Source: Neolecta irregularis DAH-3
Lineage: Eukaryota; Ascomycota; Neolectomycetes; Neolectales; Neolectaceae
NCBI GenBank assembly: GCA_001929475.1
Contig: LXFE01003687.1
Coordinates: 196 to 16,328, forward strand
DNA: 16,133 bases
Reading direction: 5' to 3'
The position numbers and the translations under genes were made by a program. The notes under the pieces are model-generated. The model did not search any database. It was not told the DNA's origin and was given only the letters and a program-made list of their open reading frames with translations. Each line of letters begins with the position of its first letter. Within the stretch, counting starts at the first letter, position 1. Positions 9,362 through 15,780 of this stretch are shown in pieces.

Positions 9362-9369
9362 ATCACCCA
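9362..9369 (+). repeat. Right target-site duplication of hAT MITE
   Basis: Exact copy of ATCACCCA directly after the right terminal repeat, matching 9192-9199. Confidence 0.9.
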
Positions 9370-9491
9370 AGAGCAGAGCCGTCAGGTGAGGCTTAACATA
9401 AAGCTACTCTGCAGATGCTCTTCGACATTGAACAAGTGTATCACGGGTTCTTCAAAGGGCTGTGGTCTTTAGCAGTTTTCTTAAGACTGAC

Positions 9492-9540
9492 TGCGGGCCA
9501 GTCCATGGGCAGGGCCGGGTGTGGTCCATCCGCAACACTG
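9492..9540. mobile_element. hAT-like right terminus, isolated
   Basis: Read on the minus strand from 9540 inward, the sequence begins CAGTGTTGCGGATGG and continues with GGCC/GCCC-rich subterminal sequence like that of the intact MITE. No matching left end or 8-bp duplication (the following 8-mer is CCATTTGC) was found, so this is a truncated or older copy of a related element. Confidence 0.55.
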
Positions 9541-9883
9541 CCATTTGCACCTGTCAGCACACAGGTTGTGGTTGTAGCGTCATTGAGGTTTTAGGATTCT
9601 GGAACATAGAGGAAAATGAGGGAAAAGATGAAAACGATTCTTTGATTCTTAGCGGGATGGATAGAGCATTATCCAACCGTCCTAGAAATGTGCAGATACA
9701 GGACTACTTATAGATTTACAGAATGAGCCACGTCATTGTAGTAAAATCAAGGACGAGAAAACCCATCAGATAACCAGAAAATACCACGTATACGAGTTTC
9801 TTGCGACACACCCACCCCACCCCATCAAAACTCCCTAGACTTTGTAGTAGCAGATTGTAGAGTGGCGATTATTCCCAGACCAA
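9541..9883. other. Non-coding spacer
   Basis: About 340 bp with no supportable gene. It is AT-rich in the middle, with a C-rich patch (CACCCACCCCACCCC) around 9809-9825 just ahead of the telomeric-type repeat. Confidence 0.5.
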
Positions 9884-9917
9884 CCCTAACCCTAACCCTA
9901 ACCCTAGACCCTAACCC
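9884..9917 (+). repeat. Interstitial telomere-type repeat (CCCTAA)n
   Basis: Three perfect CCCTAA units (9884-9901), then CCCTAG, a one-base shift and CCCTAACCC. This is the C-strand of TTAGGG, the telomere repeat of most filamentous fungi. It lies internally, about 340 bp upstream of the thioesterase-like gene and between hAT debris and that gene. It could be a scar of telomere addition or repair at a break, or a Tbf1-type binding site (fungal telobox). Confidence 0.85.
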
Positions 9918-10057
9918 ACCCTGCCCAACCCTCACATATCCTGTTGCTTCAGTTGCCCCATCATGCTGCCGCGCCCGTGCGGCTCGGCAGATCCTGGAGG
10001 AGTGCAATATGAATAGTAAAATCAATGATTGGTGGTGCGAGCAATAGTTAGATAGCA

Positions 10058-10114
10058 ACCACCGGGTGGTACCGGGTGGCTCGGTTATCCACCCACCGAA
10101 GTGGGATCGGTGGG
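10058..10114. repeat. Cluster of small palindromes
   Basis: A 13-bp palindrome (ACCACCGGGTGGT, 10058-10070) overlaps a direct repeat of ACCGGGTGG (10061-10069 and 10071-10079). It is followed by a perfect 8-bp inverted repeat with a 7-nt loop (CCCACCGA at 10092-10099, TCGGTGGG at 10107-10114). It lies 145-200 bp upstream of the thioesterase-like start, so it could be a binding site for a dimeric regulator, or mobile-element residue. Confidence 0.45.
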
Positions 10115-10205
10115 GTCTGCCGCTTAGTTGGCCAAACTGGTTCCGTCCACCCGTGAACGCCACATTCATAAGTCTTATCGTACCCAGAAACCACTCGAGT
10201 CTTTT

Positions 10206-10227
10206 GTTTCCCTGTTTCCCTGTTTCC
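10206..10227 (+). repeat. Short tandem repeat GTTTCCCT
   Basis: 2.75 copies of an 8-bp unit in the pyrimidine-rich leader just before the thioesterase-like start. Probably 5' UTR or promoter sequence. Confidence 0.6.
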
Positions 10228-10256
10228 AATTTTCTCTTTATCTTCGGTTATCTCGA

Positions 10257-10948
10257 ATGACCCTTCTATCGCGCTTTTCCAGATCCAGACCCATTATCCA
10301 GTGGCTCAAACTGCTCCTCCCGACATCTGCGCTCAATCGTCTCCTATTTCTTCTTGGTCTTTTGTATCTCAAGGTAAACATCAGTCTATTCCCTCTTGAC
10401 TCTAGGGCATCCCCCTCATCTGGCACGTCAAGTTTTACAACCAGTACCTCCGCAGCCTGATATTTCGCAAAAAGCTGCCTGATATCTTTTCAGAAAGCAT
10501 CTACACGTCATACGCCTCGCTGGCCGACATTGACTTCAATATGCACAAATCTAACAGCTCCTATTTTTACGATCTCGACATCGCCCGGTGCAAGCTTATT
10601 CTCGAACTCTTTGGCGACTTTTTTTTCGCAGGGCGGTATTTTGTTCCATTGGCGGGCGTAGCGAGCCTCTTTATGAAAGAAATCAATCCCTTTGAACGGT
10701 ATACAATCCGAAGCAAGGTGGTCGGGTGGGACGATCGATGGCTATGGCTTGTCAGTAGGTTTGAGAGTGGTGGAGTGACCAGGGGGCTTATGATGAGTAC
10801 GTACTGTGTCAAAGCAGGTCGCCGGACAGTCAAACCACGGGAGATGATTGATTTCTGTGGGTTTGCCGTGGATGAGGACAGAAGAGAAAAGGGCGTGCAG
10901 ATTGCGCAGAGTGTTTTGCAGCTGCGACAGCTGCAGGCGTGCTTTTAG
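10257..10948 (+). CDS. THEM6-type thioesterase-like (hotdog, 4HBT_2) protein
   Basis: Exons 10257-10373 and 10406-10948, separated by a 32-nt intron ending CTCTAG, encode 219 aa. An in-frame upstream ATG at 10128 exists, but the extension is low-complexity and charged. The start at 10257 puts a short basic N-terminus before a hydrophobic membrane-anchor-like segment (about residues 25-50), as in THEM6 proteins. The hotdog signature follows: ADIDFNMHKSNSSYF, then DLDIAR, PFERYTI and VVGWDDRWLWLVSRFE, matching the D-x-x-x-H-x-x-N-x-x-YF..LD..R pattern. Family members are ER- or membrane-anchored proteins of poorly known substrate, distantly related to acyl-CoA thioesterases. The C-terminus is in the usual place (DEDRREKG followed by a short helix). 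It is convergent with eIF2D, with only 17 bp between the two stops. Confidence 0.82.
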
Positions 10949-10965
10949 CGAATTTACCATTGAGA

Positions 10966-12807
10966 TTAAACAGCCATACTCGCCTTCGCCGTGTTCTTCT
11001 TGGCCGCGCGGTCCGCAAGATCCAGGTGCCCCTGCGCCACCCCGCGACGCCACAAACACGCCACAACCGCACCCACATGCGCCCCCTGCACAAGCACTTC
11101 CCGCGCGTGGAGGTTGCCCGGAGCCGCTCCCACGCTCGTGCTGCTTGCACAAACCACCCGCAATTCGCTTGCAACATCGCCAAGATCGATGCCAAACGCA
11201 TCCAGGTTTGCAATCCGCATCACCACCTTGTTTCCCTGCCGCTTCTCAGTAACAACCTTGACTCGCGGAGGCGGGCCGCGCTGAGGTTTGCCTGCGCCAA
11301 GCGCATGGTACTGCGCGCTGCTCTTCAGCGCACGTTCCACCAAAACATCTCGCCCAACACACAGCTGCGCAGTATCAACAAACGCAGAAAGCACAGAATC
11401 CAGACGAACCATTCTAATCGTCAGCCGCAACACCCCGCAGACTCACCGCCTGTTGGATGCATCGACCAGACCCTCCCGGTCAATATAGAGCTGCAGAACC
11501 TCGCGGATCTCCGGTGCCGTATACAATCCCGATTTACTACCCGCTTCAGCACAAATATAGCCGGGATTGCAACTCGCACCTTTTCCCGACTGCTTCAAAT
11601 ACAGCAGACACCTTACCCGTGGGCTTCCACAGCTGCCGGATCTCAATCATCTCGCCCGTCTTCTTCGTTGTAGTCTCCTCGTCCCTCTTGGCTTTCCTAA
11701 CCGTGGGCAAATCGTAAAGCTCAAATTGCATGACTTGCGGGTTCGAAAGATTCATGCTCGTGATAACAACCTCACCCCCTCGTTCTCTAATAGTGAGGAA
11801 GCCCTCTTTACTCATTTCTTTCAAGAACTTTTGCGCCTTCTTCCATGACGACTTTTTGAGGTGCAGGTTGGGGTTGTGCGAGACTAGGTACGGTTGAATA
11901 TGCGAAGAGATGAATAAAGAAGAAGGCATAGGCAGTTCAGGTGCACCTGTTTTGCCAAACATCTGCAGAGCGTACAACAACGACGATCGAAAGGCTTCAT
12001 CTATCTCTATTCAATAGTTAGTATCCAATATTCTCCTCAGACATCCCTTTTGTTGATAATTCCGGCCATTCCGGTTCAATTATTTCCATCTTTTCAATAT
12101 TGGCCGCAATTCCCTCAACTTCTTGGTCAACCTGTTTCTCTGAAATATGGCAAGCATTCTTCTTTCCACCCATAATCCAGACCTCATCCCCAAGAGCATG
12201 GATTATATAGACCGCTTTCCCGTGTTTATATCGCCATAGTCCCGAGAAATCAAGAGCCGCGAATCCAATTGCTACAATCGCATTGTCAATTTCAACGGCG
12301 ACAAGATCGTTTTTCACAACGTGTTGTGGTATCGTATTAAATAACCCCGGAATCATCAAATCTATCAGTTCATAAGATCACTCCTCTATCGACCAAAGGA
12401 AGAGACTGACCAGCCCCCGACTGTAGCTTCTCCAAAACTGGACTTGGTGTTTGAACAATAGGACATAAACGAGGAAACTTCCATAATGTATAAACTATCT
12501 CCAATTACATCTCGGCTTGCAACCTAGACGTACCCGTCGGAACCATGATATCATTACACGTAAACCAAAGCGGTTCCCCATTCCCTGGATCAACGAATAT
12601 CTTTCCTCCTTCTCCTAAATGCGTCCGAAATTTCCCCGTCAAAATCCCCTCGGGCACCAGGTGGTTCTTCGCCTGCGACAAGTCGTCTTCAGCAATGGAC
12701 GATGCAACCTCAGGGAACGCTTGGAGGAGTTCTTCGACAAGCTTACGACGATCGGAGCGGCGGAGAGGGGCTAACGGAGAGAGATTTGAAAGTGGTTTTT
12801 TGAACAT
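10966..12807 (-). CDS. TMA64: Translation factor eIF2D (ligatin / Tma64)
   Basis: Minus-strand exons 12807-12534, 12494-12411, 12361-12026, 12000-11580, 11536-11447 and 11413-10966 give about 550 aa, the family's usual length. The start MFKKPLS is canonical, followed by the N-terminal DUF1947/PUA region: RRSDRRKL, then VYTLW, VLEKL and GADLMIPGL, rebuilt across introns of 39 and 49 nt. A winged-helix/SWIB-like middle follows (DEAFRSSLLYAL, LHLKKSSWKKAQKFL, YTAPEIREVLQLYI). The SUI1 domain closes the protein, with KRQGNKVVMRIANLDAFGID, CASSTSV and VLVQGAHVG. eIF2D recycles 40S subunits and delivers tRNA to the P site without GTP. Introns at 11579-11537 and 11446-11414 are canonical. The junction after 12026 is not: the conserved frame needs a 25-nt removal that lacks GT, although it holds a perfect TACTAAC (see findings). 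Exons 5-6 are clearly more GC-rich than the rest. Confidence 0.92.
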
Positions 12808-13251
12808 GGTGGTTGATACAAGTGTGGCGCTCAGATTTCTTTCGTGGGGGTGGAATTTATCTCCAGAGAACCTGCCTTTCCCTGGTACCACCTCTTGTCA
12901 CTTCGATTGGCAAGTATATGGAAGCAGTGTATTCTATTGTACGCTGTAAGAACATATCGAGTAAGGCCCGTCCCTGTTCTTCTTGTAGTTGTAATATATA
13001 TAGAATTGTAGATAAAGAACGAAAATGGTGTCATCATTGCAAAAGCTCAAGTTCAAGCGGTGTTGTTCCATAGCGAAACAAATGTTGCTCACCGGCTTCT
13101 TTATGACTTTATTGCTCCGACATTTGTTCCTCTGGTTAGAAAGTGCATGATAACTGCAACATTTTGGTGTATATCTAGGAATAATTAATTACACAGAGAA
13201 CATGCATCTACAAATTAGCCTATTCATCAGTAATGAAGATGACACCAATTC
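12808..13251. other. Intergenic, eIF2D promoter region
   Basis: 444 bp between the eIF2D start and the epoxide hydrolase stop, both on the minus strand. The open frames crossing it are short and without protein character. It should contain the eIF2D promoter and the hydrolase 3' UTR. No repeat or RNA gene was recognised. Confidence 0.5.
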
Positions 13252-14448
13252 TCATACCTTGACACACCCTTTGACAGCTTTTCTGAAATATTGTCGTATA
13301 TCATCAACGAGTAACTCTGGAACTTCGATAGCCGGGAAATGTCCACCAATATCGTGCCTTTTGTGCCACTTGATATTTGCAACATTCTTAGCCCATCTTC
13401 CTGGAACAGCAAACACTTCCTTTGGAAACGTACTTAATCCAACAGGAACTGAGCTCCATAGTCTGCCGCCAGTCAGGATTTCTGGAGACAATTGAAATTC
13501 CTTATAGACACGAACACCGCCTTCAGGGCCACTTAGCCAGTGCACCATTACGAATGTAAGAATTTCATCTTCAGACCAATCGTATCCATCGACCCAAGAG
13601 TGAAGCTTCTCGTAAATCCAAGCCAAAAGCCCAATCGGACTATCCCCAAGTCCAACCGCAAGCGTATGCGGTTTCGTTCCTTGGATTCGAACATATCCCA
13701 TTTCATTTCCCTGAAAATACCACTTTGTACGTTCAATCCCTGCCCACTCTGATTTACTAAACCATCCTACGTGATCTTGGAGCCATAGGATCGGATTCCA
13801 AATTAGACTCGGCGGACTCGCGATAAGAAAGTTTAAATGAATTGCTTTACAATGCATTGGATAATGGTATGCCAGACGACGAGCAACAAAACTTCCGATA
13901 TCTCCTCCTTGAGCAACGTATTCCACATACCCGATGGACAACATCAACTGATTCATTGCATCCGCCATTTGAGGTATTCCAAACCCAGCTTTTGATGGAT
14001 GAGATGAAAATCCAAACCCAGGTAAACTTGCACTGACGACATGGAAGGCTTGGTGAGATGTATCAGTGGGTCCAGTCAGACCGTCAAGGATTTTTTCAAC
14101 TTCCCAAAAATTTCCTGGCCAACCGTGAAGAAAGATCAGCGGGATCGCATCATCGCGGGACGACCGTTTATGAAGAAAATGTATGTCGAGTTCTCCATGA
14201 TCTTTGACTTGGACAGACTGGAGAAATTGAGGATACTGATTGATTCGTTTTTCTATTTTGCGCCAATTGAATTTCTCCAACCAATAGGTTTGCAATCGTT
14301 TCACTTCATCAATAGGGACACCGTATTCCCAACCGGCTCCTTCAACTGCTTTTGGAAATCGCGATAATTCCAGTTTTTTCTTGAGGATGGTCAACTCTTC
14401 ATTTGACACATTGATTTTAAAAGGACGAAGGGTGCTATGACTTTCCAT
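13252..14448 (-). CDS. Microsomal-type epoxide hydrolase (alpha/beta hydrolase, EHN domain)
   Basis: A single uninterrupted frame of 398 aa, the only long intronless gene here. Residues 5-110 form the epoxide-hydrolase N-terminal (EHN) domain (LRPFKINVSNEELT, the RFP and W..G.P motifs, FNWRKIEKRINQ). The alpha/beta core follows: oxyanion motif HGWPG (108-112), PGFGFS, nucleophile elbow with Asp183 (QGGDIGS), lid tyrosines Tyr252 and Tyr315 (in VRVYKE), a probable charge-relay Glu344 (FPKE), and catalytic His370 (GGHFPAIE). All catalytic positions of the EPHX1-like family are in place, so it should open epoxides to diols by way of an Asp ester. There is no N-terminal membrane anchor, so it may be soluble, as in many fungal members. 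The substrate is not predictable. The lack of introns contrasts with its neighbours, which may hint at a different origin or merely intron loss. Confidence 0.93.
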   Translation of the reverse strand: MESHSTLRPFKINVSNEELTILKKKLELSRFPKAVEGAGWEYGVPIDEVKRLQTYWLEKFNWRKIEKRINQYPQFLQSVQVKDHGELDIHFLHKRSSRDDAIPLIFLHGWPGNFWEVEKILDGLTGPTDTSHQAFHVVSASLPGFGFSSHPSKAGFGIPQMADAMNQLMLSIGYVEYVAQGGDIGSFVARRLAYHYPMHCKAIHLNFLIASPPSLIWNPILWLQDHVGWFSKSEWAGIERTKWYFQGNEMGYVRIQGTKPHTLAVGLGDSPIGLLAWIYEKLHSWVDGYDWSEDEILTFVMVHWLSGPEGGVRVYKEFQLSPEILTGGRLWSSVPVGLSTFPKEVFAVPGRWAKNVANIKWHKRHDIGGHFPAIEVPELLVDDIRQYFRKAVKGCVKV

Positions 14449-14967
14449 AGCTCCGTGAATGTTGGATTGTTGCTGAGTATGAGATGGATGAATATGTGAC
14501 CAGTTGCGTTTTGCAGGGTATTCAGAATAACCCTTGTCACATGTAGAGAATTTTAATGGCCACGATTTAAGACTAGCAGTAGCGCATATACTAGTATAAA
14601 TAAATAAAAATTGGGGGGATCCGTGGGCTTTTAATGGGCCGGGCTAAGCCCATGGCCCATGCGCAACACTGGTTGTAAACCAGCTGCAAGGGGAAAATCT
14701 TATGTTTTGCATCTGGGAACAGCAAGGACCAAGGACTCTTTAGGGCTTGCAGTCACTTGCCAGTTTTTAGCAATCACAGAAGTTTAATGGGTGAGGTACT
14801 ATGTATCTCTCAAAGCAAATAATCATTATATCAATTCCGTAAGGTTATTCTACAGGATTTGTCAACGATGAGTAGAACGGATAACTGATATAGCATACCA
14901 TATAATTTACCCAGCAAAAACAAGCCTAATAGACTCTTCGCAAATTCAGAAGTCAGATTCGTTCAGG
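14449..14967. other. Intergenic with hydrolase promoter and hAT end
   Basis: 519 bp between the hydrolase start and the Swi5 stop (both minus strand). Apart from the hAT-like terminus at 14622-14671, no gene or RNA is seen. The inserted sequence lies about 175-220 bp upstream of the hydrolase start and so may touch its promoter. Confidence 0.5.
14622..14671. mobile_element. hAT-like right terminus, isolated
   Basis: Read on the minus strand from 14671 inward it starts CAGTGTTGCGCATGGGCC, nearly the same first 18 bases as the intact MITE at 9200 (one mismatch), and continues with GGGCTTA and GCCC-rich blocks in a different arrangement. No left terminus and no 8-bp duplication (following 8-mer GTTGTAAA) is found to its left, so it is a truncated relative. 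Confidence 0.65.
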
Positions 14968-15326
14968 TTAATCGTCCTTTGTCATTCCGAATCTTTCCAT
15001 GACATCCGCCTGCCTTATCCTTTCGTTATCTGCTACTTGTGATAACAGCATCATTCCAATATCGCGGATTTCATTATACTGATGAAGGAGATTGATGTGG
15101 TTGTCCACTGTTGTCTTTGCATCGGGAGAGCTGGTAGCCGTGAGTTGAAGTTTCAAGGACATGACTTATGCACTCTAGACGAGAAACGAGTGCGGAAAGC
15201 TCTATTTCAAGTTCGGCAACAGTTGTTTCCAGGCTTCTTATCCTAGTTTCAAGTGCAGCCTATAGTTTAGGAGAGCTTGAATAGCAAGAAAACTGCCTTC
15301 TTCTCGGCATCAATACTATTGGTCAT
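14968..15326 (-). CDS. SWI5: Swi5/Sae3 recombination mediator subunit
   Basis: Minus-strand exons 15326-15294, 15259-15174 and 15130-14968, with introns of 34 and 43 nt, join in frame to 93 aa (S. pombe Swi5 is 85). After a short start (MTNSIDAEKK), residues 13-40 form a coiled coil with clear heptads (LETRIRSLETTVAELE...). The diagnostic Swi5 core follows: DAKTTVDNHINLLHQYNEIRD at about 43-63 and ADVMERFGMTKDD at the C-terminus. With Sfr1, Swi5 loads and stabilises Rad51 and Dmc1 filaments in mitotic and meiotic homologous recombination. The last exon alone could be mistaken for a 64-aa gene, since an ATG lies inside intron 2. The spliced form is supported by the conserved coiled coil upstream. 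All parts are intact. Confidence 0.92.
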
Positions 15327-15357
15327 CTATTAGGAGGCAGGTACAGCGAAACTGGAA

Positions 15358-15582
15358 ATGTCCGACTCGCCCTTCTTCCTACAGAGTGGACGTAGTAAGC
15401 TCAGCGCGGATTTAACCGACACCCCCCAAAACCCGCCACCCACAAAGATATTACCTGACGCATATTATCACCAATCTCACTTGCAATTCACTATCCTATC
15501 TCCTTTGGCACGGTTCTGCTTCCAACGTCGGTTCTCTGTCTTCTCGAGAGTATCTTTGTACCGGGAGTATGGGGCGTGCTGA
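15358..15582 (+). CDS. Possible small gene or first exon, divergent from SWI5
   Basis: A 74-codon frame whose ATG lies only 31 bp from the SWI5 ATG, on the opposite strand. It reads MSDSPFFLQSGRSKLSADL, then a Pro/Thr-rich stretch and KILPDAYYHQSHLQF, which looks plausible as a disordered N-terminus. The second half (Arg/Phe/Ser-rich) looks less protein-like and might be read through an intron. It ends 29 bp before a hAT-like left end, so the rest of the gene may be displaced or lost. I recognise no family. Confidence 0.25.
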   Translation: MSDSPFFLQSGRSKLSADLTDTPQNPPPTKILPDAYYHQSHLQFTILSPLARFCFQRRFSVFSRVSLYREYGAC

Positions 15583-15611
15583 AGAGTAACCGTATGTGAA
15601 CGGGGCTTAGG

Positions 15612-15661
15612 CAGTGTTGGCAATGGGCCGAAGCCTTTTAAAAAGCCCGGCCTCCGGGCCT
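15612..15661. mobile_element. hAT-like left terminus, isolated
   Basis: Plus-strand sequence starts CAGTGTTGGCAATGGGCC and continues with short inverted GGCC/GCCC blocks (AAGCCCGGCCTCCGGGCC). This matches the other three hAT ends over the first 8 bases and in subterminal style. No right terminus ending CAACACTG is present before the window ends, so the element is truncated or extends beyond 16133. Confidence 0.55.
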
Positions 15662-15780
15662 AACATGTGACAACCAATTTGGGTGGTGACTTTGATTGTG
15701 GAAGAATAAGATTTAATATCATTGTTCATACTATCTAAGATCAGGCGATCAGGCCTGTGTGGGCCCATTGAGTCGGGCCT

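Noticed and set aside
9178-9396. 72-codon frame across the MITE
   Set aside because: It is produced by the inverted repeats themselves and has no independent support.
10742-11673. Several long overlapping frames on both strands (up to 244 codons)
   Set aside because: They lie opposite or out of frame to the clearly conserved SUI1 exon of eIF2D. High GC content keeps these frames open, and their Arg/Ala/Pro-rich translations look artefactual.
14968-15162. Swi5 as a 64-aa single-exon gene starting at 15162
   Set aside because: That ATG falls inside a canonical 43-nt intron. The spliced form adds the coiled coil expected in Swi5.
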